Shown here piece after piece: positions 1 to 5,777 of a DNA stretch of 6,173 bases. This DNA comes from JBEKDJ01 sp050014415. Lineage in GTDB: Bacteria; Desulfobacterota; BSN033; UBA1163. The stretch's first letter is position 1. Every line of letters starts with the position of its first letter. The notes beneath the pieces are model-generated. The model was given only the letters and a program-made list of their open reading frames with translations, had not been told where the DNA came from and ran no database searches. The stretch is from contig JBEKDJ010000299.1 of NCBI GenBank assembly GCA_050014415.1, positions 1 to 6,173 of the forward strand, read 5' to 3'. The translations under genes were made by a program, and so were the position numbers.

Positions 1-91
1 CGGCAATGAGGATACGATCACGAACTATGTCAAACAGCAAGGAAATGATTATCATAAGCTCCATGAAGACCGTCAACTGACGCTCTTCTAA
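1..91 (+). CDS. C-terminal tail of a probable IS200/IS605-family transposase (5' end outside window)
   Basis: The plus-strand frame is open from the window edge to a TAA at 89-91 and encodes 29 residues, beginning GNEDTITNYVKQQG and ending RQLTLF. The pattern G-x-(D/E)-x-x-I-x-x-Y-(I/V)-x-x-Q matches what I know of the last helix of IS200-like Y1 (HUH) transposases, which usually read STVG-x-DE-x-x-I-x-x-YI-x-x-Q just before the end. The catalytic HUH motif and tyrosine would lie upstream and cannot be seen. The strong hairpin starting one base after the stop supports the assignment, because these elements carry subterminal hairpins at their ends. It could instead be a REP-associated (RAYT-like) transposase. 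Whether the gene is intact is unknown. Confidence 0.6.
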   Translation, partial: GNEDTITNYVKQQGNDYHKLHEDRQLTLF

Positions 92-115
92 TACCCCGCT
101 GCTTGCGGCGGGGTA
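92..115. repeat. Perfect palindromic hairpin at the transposase 3' end (IS end or REP-like element; possible bidirectional terminator)
   Basis: TACCCCGCTG pairs with the second arm over 10 bp (one G-T wobble), leaving a CTTG tetraloop. The hairpin begins directly after the transposase stop codon. No T-run follows on either strand (GTTTA on plus, TTAGAAG on minus), so a classic intrinsic terminator is less likely than a transposon-end or REP-type structure. It does lie between two converging genes and may stop transcription from both sides. From memory, very similar GC-rich hairpins recur in many environmental genomes, and their minus-strand translation (reading LPRRKQRG here) produces spurious protein tails. 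Confidence 0.7.
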
Positions 116-268
116 GTTTATCTGGCCTCCAACCTCTTGTCAGCCCATTTTCTGAGGATGAATTTTGAAGGATTCTTTTTGGCCCTGCATTCGTGGATAT
201 CTCGATATTCCCCCTCGGCACTGCAATCAAAACTTCAAATACATCCCTTCGGACGTGCAAGCCATTTG

Positions 269-1048
269 TCACCTCCAATGACGGCGATAAGGGTAGAAAT
301 AAGGGTGGTAGAGACGATAATAACCACCGAAGTAGTATGGATATGGGTAGTAATAAGGGTATGGGTAGTAATAGGGTTCAGGGTAATAATATGGTTCAGG
401 ATAGGGTTGCCTACCGGGGGGCAGTTCAACTCCAGCATACTGACTTTCGATATCCATAATGAGATCCTGAAATGCCTTGATTGCCTCATCCTTGTTCATC
501 GCTATTTTGCCAGAATCTACTGCTGCACCGATAGCATTTTGCAGCTCTCCAATAATATTGGGCGTCACGGGATAGTCAGCAATCCATCCGTTCTTGGGCA
601 CAATACCTGCTGAAACCAACATGCTCTCGGCTTCTGCCTCGCTCTTAACCGGTCCTATCTTCAGCACCTCGGCTAGCTTCATTGCAAATGAACCTTCACG
701 TACAGGACCGTGTTCAATTAGAGGAGGTTCCGGTTTGTTCTGCTCTGACTGTGAATAATACCAATACCTTCGAGCTCGCAGAGGGCGGCATTGGGTTGAA
801 ATTACCCTATCTTGAGAAAAAGTGACCCAACAAATAGAATTGGAGTTCAAAAAATCATATTCCCAGGTCTCAGTAGTTTTTCCATTAACAGTCCTATAGG
901 TGATAAGGGGTGTTTTCCCCCACAAAGAGACCACTTTTTCTTTCGTCATGTTAGGTTTAATATCTGAAACATGACGAGGATGGCATGAAGAAAAAACCAG
1001 AATAATAACAATCAAAAGAAATAGACAGATGATCCTCTTTCTTTCCAT
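269..1048 (-). CDS. Small outer-envelope lipoprotein: SmpA/OmlA(BamE)-like N-terminus, Tyr/Pro-rich C-terminal tail
   Basis: 259 residues. A basic start (ERKR) and a hydrophobic stretch (6-19) lead to FSSC with Cys22, a slightly atypical lipobox because Phe replaces the usual Leu at -3. Residues 28-85 (IKPNMTKEKVVSLWGKTP, then TWEYDF and VTFSQDRVIST) follow the pattern of SmpA/OmlA/BamE domains: a 'GMT-x-x-x-V' helix, a G-x-P turn and strands. Residues 120-205 form a separate conserved-looking module (KSEAEAESML, NGWIADYPVTP, MNKDEAIKAFQDL) that I cannot name. The tail from 214 is almost only Tyr, Pro, Glu and aromatics, ending in basic residues. The ATG has AAGGAG 10 nt upstream. The gene lies 104 bp downstream of the HEAT gene on the same strand. 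BamE itself is much shorter, so this is not a BamE orthologue; the role is unknown, probably in the envelope. Confidence 0.85.
   Translation of the reverse strand: MERKRIICLFLLIVIILVFSSCHPRHVSDIKPNMTKEKVVSLWGKTPLITYRTVNGKTTETWEYDFLNSNSICWVTFSQDRVISTQCRPLRARRYWYYSQSEQNKPEPPLIEHGPVREGSFAMKLAEVLKIGPVKSEAEAESMLVSAGIVPKNGWIADYPVTPNIIGELQNAIGAAVDSGKIAMNKDEAIKAFQDLIMDIESQYAGVELPPGRQPYPEPYYYPEPYYYPYPYYYPYPYYFGGYYRLYHPYFYPYRRHWR
338..391 (-). repeat. 18-nt tandem repeat, three units, coding the YYYPEP/YYYPYP tail
   Basis: Three 18-nt units encode residues 220-237 of the lipoprotein: YYYPEP, YYYPYP and YYYPYP. Diverged Tyr/Pro-rich sequence continues on both sides. The unit length keeps the reading frame, so copy number could change by slippage without disrupting the gene. 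Confidence 0.8.
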
Positions 1049-1152
1049 GTCTTCTCATCTCCTTCTTTGTATTCGAATCCTTCTGAATATTCATCAAAGG
1101 TTCCTCATCAAGTGCGATGAACAGTAGGATAAGTCAACTTTCTTTCTTGATA

Positions 1153-3054
1153 TCAATGTTTCACCATCTCGAGATACTTTTCTTTGACTTGATCCCACCA
1201 CTTCTGCCATTCCTCAGGGCGATTGCCGAAATGCTCCCCTGTTATGTTCAATAATGCTCTCCCAGCCTCTTGGGAAGGCAAACCCCAATTATTCTTCATA
1301 ACACCAATGAGAGGCCCCACGGCACGAAAATCCTTTATCGCACCCAGTGCCTTTGCTGCCCTATATCGTATCATTAGATGTTGATCATTTAGAGCAACAA
1401 TGAGAGGTTCTAGAGCTGGATGCCCTATTTTCGCTAACGCAAGTGTTGCATATATTTGGACTTCGTCAACTGGATCGTTTAGAACAGCAATGAGGGGTTC
1501 CACAGCACGAGCATCCTTCATCTTACCTAATGTCGATGCTGCGTTCATTCGTACATGCTGATCTAGATCCTTTAAGGCATTGATGAGGGGCTCCACAGCA
1601 CGGGCATCCTTGATCCCACCCAGTGCTTCTGCTGCCCCTGCCCGCTTGGAAGGGTCTTGATCCTTCAGATCCTCTATGAATTTTTCTAAAGCCGACTTAC
1701 CTATTTTTGCCAGAACCTCTAATGCATATCCTCTGACAATTGAATCTTTATCATTCAGAAGATTTCCAAGTGGTTCTACAGCACGTTCATCTTGGATCTC
1801 ACCCAATGCCTTTGCAGCATTCAGCCGAACATCAGACCTGGGATTCCTCAAAGCGATAATTAAGGCCTCCACAGCTGGCTCACCTATTTTCTCCAACGCT
1901 CCTGCTGCCTGGCCTCGAACAATTTCATCCGAATCATTTAAGGCGGCACTGAGAGGTTCAACAGCACGGAGATCTTTGATTTCGCCCAGTACCCGTCCTG
2001 CCCTTTCTCGGACACCTGGACTTTCATCCTTTAATGCGATACAAAGCGGTTCGATAACGTGGCCTTTTGCCTTTACAGGCTCACCACTTGGCGTTGCTCC
2101 TTTTCCTATACTCCCTAATAGATCAACCACTCTCTCCTTAATTTCAGGATCTTTCAGAGCTTCAGTGAGGGCTTTCACAGCCGGTTCACCCATTCTTACA
2201 AGTGAATCTCCTGCAGTATAACCGACATCTTTGTCTTTAAGGGCTGTAATTAGGCATTCAATGGCACGGTCATCGGTCTCACCCAATGCTCCCAGTGCGT
2301 ACATAACCTGGATTCGCACACTTAGAGATTTATCCTCCAACGTTTCACAAAGGGGTTCTACAGCACGCTTATCTTTGATCTTACCTAGATCTTTTGCAGC
2401 GTTCATCCTGATATTAGGACTGGGGTCGTCCCTTAAAGCTGCGATGAGCGAGTCCACACTTAGTTGTCCTTGTGTTTTTGGTATAGCTTTGTCAGATGAT
2501 CCCTCAGTTGCTGCATGACGCAATTTTCTAGAAGGAAGATCTTTGGTAAAGGTAATATCCACAACCGTTTCACCTTTTATTATTTTTCGGTTCAAAACGA
2601 CACTCCCCCATTCTGTATCCCAAGATGTAAGGAAAGATTGCCCCATTTTTTCCTGGTCAGGAGAAAATCCATATTCTCTTATTAAATCGTGAAATGCCTG
2701 ATGCCAAATATCTTTATCTTTCCCCTTATAACTTGTCTGCAAGCATAATCTATAGATCTTATTCTCTTTGACACCAAGGACAGTGGTCCATTTTGTGTCC
2801 AAGTATTCAACGTCTTTTCCATGATATATTTTCCCATCTTTAAGAAATGTCTTTAGAGCAGCATATTCAGCACTTGACATTTCTGATAGTCCGCTCTTAA
2901 TTTCCGAAAAATCTTGTCCGATATAATAATTTCCGTATTTCTTCTGGACCCTCTGCTGACTGAATGATTGAGATATAAGTGCGACAACAGAAAGACCTAT
3001 AAAGAAAACCCAAAATATAGACTTCATTTGCTTCTTTTCACTCGTAATTTCCAT
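1153..3054 (-). CDS. Exported HEAT-repeat (PBS-lyase-type HEAT) protein
   Basis: 633 residues. A Lys-rich start and hydrophobic segment (12-28) end at SFS|QQ (about 32|33), resembling a Sec signal peptide; an uncleaved anchor is possible. Residues 35-175 are a non-repetitive domain I do not recognise (GQDFSEIKSGL, LDTKWTTVLGVKENKIYRLCLQT, WGSVVLNRKI). Residues 202-603 hold about 12-13 HEAT units of roughly 30 residues, with signatures VRxxAAxxLGxIKDxRAVEPLI alternating in places with a shorter IGEPAVEALI form. The C-terminus (TGEHFGNRPEEWQKWW) is a cap often seen on bacterial HEAT-repeat proteins. Such repeats form a curved scaffold that binds proteins, so a binding role outside the cytoplasm is inferred; the partner is unknown. 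The start has GAGGTG upstream at an 11-nt spacing. Met11 is an alternative start that would give a more typical signal peptide. The gene lies 18 nt after the 158-residue gene, so co-transcription is likely. Confidence 0.92.
   Translation of the reverse strand: MEITSEKKQMKSIFWVFFIGLSVVALISQSFSQQRVQKKYGNYYIGQDFSEIKSGLSEMSSAEYAALKTFLKDGKIYHGKDVEYLDTKWTTVLGVKENKIYRLCLQTSYKGKDKDIWHQAFHDLIREYGFSPDQEKMGQSFLTSWDTEWGSVVLNRKIIKGETVVDITFTKDLPSRKLRHAATEGSSDKAIPKTQGQLSVDSLIAALRDDPSPNIRMNAAKDLGKIKDKRAVEPLCETLEDKSLSVRIQVMYALGALGETDDRAIECLITALKDKDVGYTAGDSLVRMGEPAVKALTEALKDPEIKERVVDLLGSIGKGATPSGEPVKAKGHVIEPLCIALKDESPGVRERAGRVLGEIKDLRAVEPLSAALNDSDEIVRGQAAGALEKIGEPAVEALIIALRNPRSDVRLNAAKALGEIQDERAVEPLGNLLNDKDSIVRGYALEVLAKIGKSALEKFIEDLKDQDPSKRAGAAEALGGIKDARAVEPLINALKDLDQHVRMNAASTLGKMKDARAVEPLIAVLNDPVDEVQIYATLALAKIGHPALEPLIVALNDQHLMIRYRAAKALGAIKDFRAVGPLIGVMKNNWGLPSQEAGRALLNITGEHFGNRPEEWQKWWDQVKEKYLEMVKH
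1246..2451 (-). repeat. HEAT-repeat coding tract, about 12-13 units of roughly 90 nt
   Basis: The tract encodes residues 202-603 of the HEAT protein. Short DNA blocks recur at about 90-nt spacing, for example plus-strand variants of GGTTCCACAGCACG near 1496, 1590, 1774, 1959 and 2356, encoding (R)AVEPL. Most units have diverged, so this is an old duplication array. Unit 4 (around residues 298-340) carries an insertion with GKGATPSGEPVKAKGHV, which breaks the regular spacing. Confidence 0.85.
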
Positions 3055-3065
3055 CCCCGTATCAT

Positions 3066-3071
3066 CACCTC
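3066..3071 (-). promoter_or_regulatory. Ribosome binding site of the HEAT-repeat gene
   Basis: GAGGTG on the minus strand sits in the 18-nt gap after the upstream stop codon, 11 nt before the ATG at 3054. That spacing is somewhat long. It supports translation beginning near 3054, though Met11 cannot be excluded. Confidence 0.5.
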
Positions 3072-3072
3072 T

Positions 3073-3549
3073 TTATTCCTTTGTTTTCCGATATGCCTCC
3101 CAATCAATATCGTCTACCCTCACCTTCCAGCCAAAACCACCCCTCTCATGCACTAACGAAACTGTACCGTCCTTTTCTACTGTCTTGAAAATCCATTCCC
3201 TTGTCTGCACGTGCTTCAACACATCATTCCTGAACCGCAACCGTTCTCCCGGAGCGATTGATTTTAAAAAAGACCTTTTACCCTCTTTTTTCATCTTCAT
3301 CCCAGGTTTGTTCGAGGTGTCGATCATTCCGGTATTAACTTTTTCTGCTGAGATAGTGTCCTTGTAACCTTTTGACGTCTGAGAATGAGGGGTAATTTTC
3401 GCGCATGGGGGTGCTCGTGACGGCATGGGTGGACGATGTAGTGGCAGGATGATAGAACCTTTGGAACTCTTGACAAAAGGACGATTAGTCTCAGCTCCTG
3501 AACCCTCGTACATATGGCACCAAAAAGCCGTGGTCCCTGCTTTCCGCAT
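3073..3549 (-). CDS. Hypothetical protein, 158 residues, basic, small C-terminal beta-rich domain
   Basis: I do not recognise a family. The N-terminal part (1-90) looks weakly structured, with many Pro, Ser, Thr and Lys and a PPMPSRAPP stretch. The C-terminal part (92-158: RSFLKSIAPGERLRFRND, REWIFKTVEKDGTVSLVHE, GFGWKVRVDDIDWEAY) has alternating hydrophobic and polar residues typical of a small beta-barrel or SH3-like fold; this is inference. There is no signal peptide, so it is probably cytoplasmic. The start is well supported by GGGAGGT five nt upstream of ATG. The gene is 86 nt downstream of the zinc-ribbon gene and 18 nt upstream of the HEAT gene, suggesting one transcript. The C-terminal half looks more convincing than the N-terminal half, so an internal start near Met84/Met86 is possible. 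Confidence 0.62.
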   Translation of the reverse strand: MRKAGTTAFWCHMYEGSGAETNRPFVKSSKGSIILPLHRPPMPSRAPPCAKITPHSQTSKGYKDTISAEKVNTGMIDTSNKPGMKMKKEGKRSFLKSIAPGERLRFRNDVLKHVQTREWIFKTVEKDGTVSLVHERGGFGWKVRVDDIDWEAYRKTKE

Positions 3550-3554
3550 GATTT

Positions 3555-3561
3555 ACCTCCC
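3555..3561 (-). promoter_or_regulatory. Strong Shine-Dalgarno of the 158-residue gene
   Basis: GGGAGGT lies 5 nt before the ATG at 3549 on the minus strand. It is the clearest ribosome binding site in the window and the main reason for choosing this start over internal methionines. Confidence 0.7.
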
Positions 3562-3635
3562 TGCCGTTTCTTGTACTGTGTCTTAACCCCCATTGGTGTA
3601 AAAGCCAAAACTTCACTGCAGGAATTATCAGATAT

Positions 3636-3926
3636 TCACTCTCCTTGCCGAATATTCGGGCTCAAATCATATACTTTTCTTCTTTCTGGCGTCCTAGGAA
3701 GCTCTGGATTACTTTCTGTCAGCTTACTCCATGGTCTGCTGTCGAGCGGCAAATCTCCGTGACAATCCTTGTAATGGCACAGTAGAAATATCTCCCTTTC
3801 GGCCTTCGACTTCCTAAACTCAGATGCCTTATAACATCTATGACACCGATTACACCAAAACCAATCATCCGGTTTGATCTCTTTCCAGCAAAAAACTTCA
3901 AACTGCATTTTTACGGTTTTATCCAT
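3636..3926 (-). CDS. Small zinc-ribbon-like hypothetical protein (96 residues)
   Basis: Residues 22-58 contain CNRCHRCY (Cys25, Cys28, Cys31) and, about 20 residues later, CHYKDCHGD (Cys50, Cys55, with His51 and His56). Two Cys pairs separated by about 20 residues suggest one structural zinc site of ribbon type; the sequence between is basic and helical (ASEFRKSKAERE). The tail (59-96) is charged and Pro-rich. No signal peptide or membrane segment is visible, so a cytoplasmic nucleic-acid- or protein-binding role is possible but not shown. The ATG at 3926 lacks a good ribosome binding site (GGCTGAGAT upstream), and Met7 is an alternative. It is the first gene after the gap following the DUF3443 gene, same strand. 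I cannot name the family. Confidence 0.68.
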   Translation of the reverse strand: MDKTVKMQFEVFCWKEIKPDDWFWCNRCHRCYKASEFRKSKAEREIFLLCHYKDCHGDLPLDSRPWSKLTESNPELPRTPERRKVYDLSPNIRQGE

Positions 3927-4024
3927 ATCTCAGCCATCAAAGTTTTCCCGTAACCTGAGTTCTTCAACGAGAGAGGTGCTCCGTGTTTTCAATGGTAATC
4001 CCTGCAACACCAAAAAGAATAGTC

Positions 4025-4043
4025 ACACTGGTAAAACCAGTGT
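4025..4043 (-). terminator. Possible weak terminator after the DUF3443 gene
   Basis: ACACTGGT and ACCAGTGT form a perfect 8-bp stem with a 3-nt loop, 22 nt past the stop codon of the DUF3443 gene. On the minus strand a T5 run follows, but only after about 8 nt (GACTATTC), and the stem is not GC-rich. It could be a weak terminator or an mRNA 3'-end-stabilising hairpin. It is the only such structure in the 138-bp gap between this gene and the zinc-ribbon gene, and I see no convincing promoter there. Confidence 0.4.
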
Positions 4044-4064
4044 CTTAACTATCTCCGAGTTAAT

Positions 4065-5777
4065 TCAATACGCAAAGTAGGGACCGCTGCCCAAGCTGGA
4101 CTCGCTTCCTTCGAACCCCATATAGACATCTTGCCCAAAGAAGAACCGAAGTCCCCAGTCGAACTCGGCCACCCCATTCCCGCCGATATCAGCGAATACG
4201 TTGTTGGACGAACTTGTGAGGCTGTCGAAGTTGCCTATTTGGAATGAAACCGCGCCGCTCGGTGAGCCAGAGGCTCCCATAATGGTGGCGGAAAGGTCCA
4301 TTGTTGACGAGGGGCAGAACCAGTATGAATTATCTTTGCAGTTTGGAAGCACGCGTGAGGAGGGGAAAAACAGCCCATTCGAGCCGGTGTCTATGAAACT
4401 GCTGTAGAAGTGGTTGTTAAATATTGTGATAAACTCCCCGTTCTGGTCGAGTGTATAGGTAGTCACCGCAGAAGGCACGTTGTTGGACTGGGTGTCAATC
4501 CCGAGCACAAGAGAGCCGTTGACCGAGGGCAACCCGTCCGGAGGAACGCTCGGAAGCTGAATTATCAAACCATTGTTGTCCTGGGGGAGAAGCGCAACCG
4601 GGTTCTGAACCTGATTGGAGAGGGGGACCGAAGTTCCGATGCAGGTCGATCCGTTGCAGACGTAATACATCCCGTTTCTGGCACTGTTCGAGCAGGTCGA
4701 ACCACAATCTTGTGCGAAGGGGCCGACCCCCAGAATTCCGTTGAATCCGGCGTCGGCTGGACTTTGATCCGCGTTTCGACAAGCTGAGGGGAGGGTGCCG
4801 AAGGTGGAGTCGATGACTTGGATCGGAATCTGAACTGCAGGCTCGTTCCCTAGGATGATGCTCGCCATCTGAACAGGCCCCCAATCCGACGAGCCGTCCC
4901 CGAACTGCATGCACTCGGCAAGAGAGCCGGAACCGCTGGTTGTCTGTTCAAGAGATACGTTCAGGACTTCTTTGAAAATCCGCAGGCCGAAACTTTCAGT
5001 ATCCAAGAGGATGTCATCAATCGCCTGACATGTCGAGGTACCTGGGGTGCAGACCGTGACGCTGACACACGGTTTGTTAAAGTAGGAGTTGCTCGAGCAA
5101 AGCAAGCCGTTCACGGTAATGGAAAGCACGTTGTTTGCTTCGCTGCCACCAGGCGTCACTGTCAGGGTAGTCGAACCCGAGATGTTTCCTGACGTAGCCG
5201 TGATCGTCGTTGTACCAGCAACTACGGAGGTGGTCTTTCCGTTTGATCCTGCGACATTGCTAATGGTGGCGACAGATCCGGCCGAGGAACTCCAGGTCAC
5301 TGATGTGGTGATGTTCTGCGTGCTGTTGTCCGAATAAGTCCCAGTGGCTGTGAACTGCTGGGTCATCCCAAGAACGATAGAAGGATTGGCCGGTGTTACA
5401 GTGATAGAAACAAGCGTTGCATGAGTGACCGTCAGGGTAGTCGAACCTGAGATCCTCCCTGATTTGGCCGTAATCGTTGTTGTACCGACAGCTTTTGAGG
5501 TGGCCTTTCCTTTTGATCTTGCTGCATTGCTAATGGTGGCGACAGATTTGGCCGAGGAACGCCAGGTCACCGATGTCGTCAGATTGCGCGTGCTGTTGTC
5601 CGAATAAGTCCCAGTGGCTGTGAACTGCTCGGTCGTCCCAAGGACAATAGAAGGATTGGTCGGTGTTACGGCAATAGAAACAAGCTTCTTTGGTGCTGCA
5701 TGGCTACTACTGACTCCTCCGCAGACGGTCACCAGAGCAAATATCAGCAAAAAAACGAGTTTGTTACTTGATTTCAT
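4065..5777 (-). CDS. Secreted DUF3443 protein with two N-terminal bacterial Ig-like (Big_2) domains; pepsin-like fold suspected
   Basis: 570 residues. A Sec signal peptide (K2, K6, hydrophobic 7-18) has a likely cleavage SHA|AP after Ala27. Two 90-residue Ig-like repeats follow (32-121, 122-211), with VSIxVTPxNPSIVLGxTxQFTATGTYSDNST and GTTTITAxSG hallmarks of Big_2. Residues 215-570 are DUF3443: VSVTVCTPGTSTCQ, AECMQFGDG, GFNGILGVGPFAQDCG, NPVALLPQDNNG, FIDTGSNGLFFP, FDWGLRFFFG and the terminal GPYFAY. Two motifs resemble aspartic-protease sites: DTES at 259-262 and DTGS at 463-466. GILGVG (347-352) and WGLRFFFG also resemble pepsin landmarks, so a two-lobed pepsin-like fold is inferred; proteolysis is unproven. 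Twelve Cys in 227-488 suggest disulphides. The ATG overlaps the 3' end of the DUF2844 gene by 14 nt, implying translational coupling. The Ig domains probably serve as a spacer or adhesion stalk. Confidence 0.93.
   Translation of the reverse strand: MKSSNKLVFLLIFALVTVCGGVSSSHAAPKKLVSIAVTPTNPSIVLGTTEQFTATGTYSDNSTRNLTTSVTWRSSAKSVATISNAARSKGKATSKAVGTTTITAKSGRISGSTTLTVTHATLVSITVTPANPSIVLGMTQQFTATGTYSDNSTQNITTSVTWSSSAGSVATISNVAGSNGKTTSVVAGTTTITATSGNISGSTTLTVTPGGSEANNVLSITVNGLLCSSNSYFNKPCVSVTVCTPGTSTCQAIDDILLDTESFGLRIFKEVLNVSLEQTTSGSGSLAECMQFGDGSSDWGPVQMASIILGNEPAVQIPIQVIDSTFGTLPSACRNADQSPADAGFNGILGVGPFAQDCGSTCSNSARNGMYYVCNGSTCIGTSVPLSNQVQNPVALLPQDNNGLIIQLPSVPPDGLPSVNGSLVLGIDTQSNNVPSAVTTYTLDQNGEFITIFNNHFYSSFIDTGSNGLFFPSSRVLPNCKDNSYWFCPSSTMDLSATIMGASGSPSGAVSFQIGNFDSLTSSSNNVFADIGGNGVAEFDWGLRFFFGQDVYMGFEGSESSLGSGPYFAY
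5145..5684 (-). repeat. Direct tandem repeat of 270 bp encoding the two Ig-like domains
   Basis: Two adjacent 270-bp units encode residues 32-121 and 122-211. The copies share a 42-nt identical run (5318-5359 and 5588-5629), including third codon positions, and another block beginning GTCAGGGTAGTCGAACC at 5161 and 5431. Such nucleotide identity indicates a fairly recent duplication or ongoing conversion. Confidence 0.9.

Noticed and set aside
195..208. Short inverted repeat ATATC-TC-GATAT as an operator or terminator
   Set aside because: The stem is 5 bp, AT-rich, with a 2-nt loop and no T-run, so it is expected by chance.
30..278. Minus-strand 82-residue reading frame across the hairpin
   Set aside because: It runs antisense through the transposase tail and hairpin, has no clear ribosome binding site, and its LPRRKQRG stretch is simply the translated palindrome, a common source of spurious proteins.
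137..613. Plus-strand 158-residue reading frame opposite the lipoprotein gene
   Set aside because: It is antisense to a well-supported lipoprotein; its IRVVVIGFRVIIW-like stretch is only the complement of the Tyr/Pro repeat.
1049..1152. Possible promoter upstream of the lipoprotein gene (TTGACT or TTGATG boxes on the minus strand)
   Set aside because: No acceptable -10 element lies at 16-18 nt spacing from either box, so I cannot support a promoter; co-transcription with the HEAT gene is equally possible.
1676..2518. Two plus-strand reading frames (1676-2221, 2231-2518) inside the HEAT gene
   Set aside because: They mirror the HEAT repeats in the opposite strand and stay open because of the repeat's codon pattern; there is no domain and no credible start.
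3324..3608. Alternative minus-strand frame overlapping the 158-residue gene
   Set aside because: It starts at a non-ATG codon without a ribosome binding site, looks low-complexity (HPCRHEHPHARK) and competes with a gene having a strong Shine-Dalgarno. A frameshift joining the two frames cannot be fully excluded.
4410..4914. Opposite- and same-strand frames inside the DUF3443 gene (4410-4787 plus, 4495-4914 minus)
   Set aside because: They are shadows in GC-richer coding sequence; the DUF3443 frame carries family motifs throughout this interval.
5719..5723. Cys19 of the DUF3443 protein as a lipoprotein cysteine
   Set aside because: The preceding residues (VTV) do not fit a lipobox, which needs Gly, Ala or Ser at -1, and a good signal peptidase I site (SHA|AP) follows.
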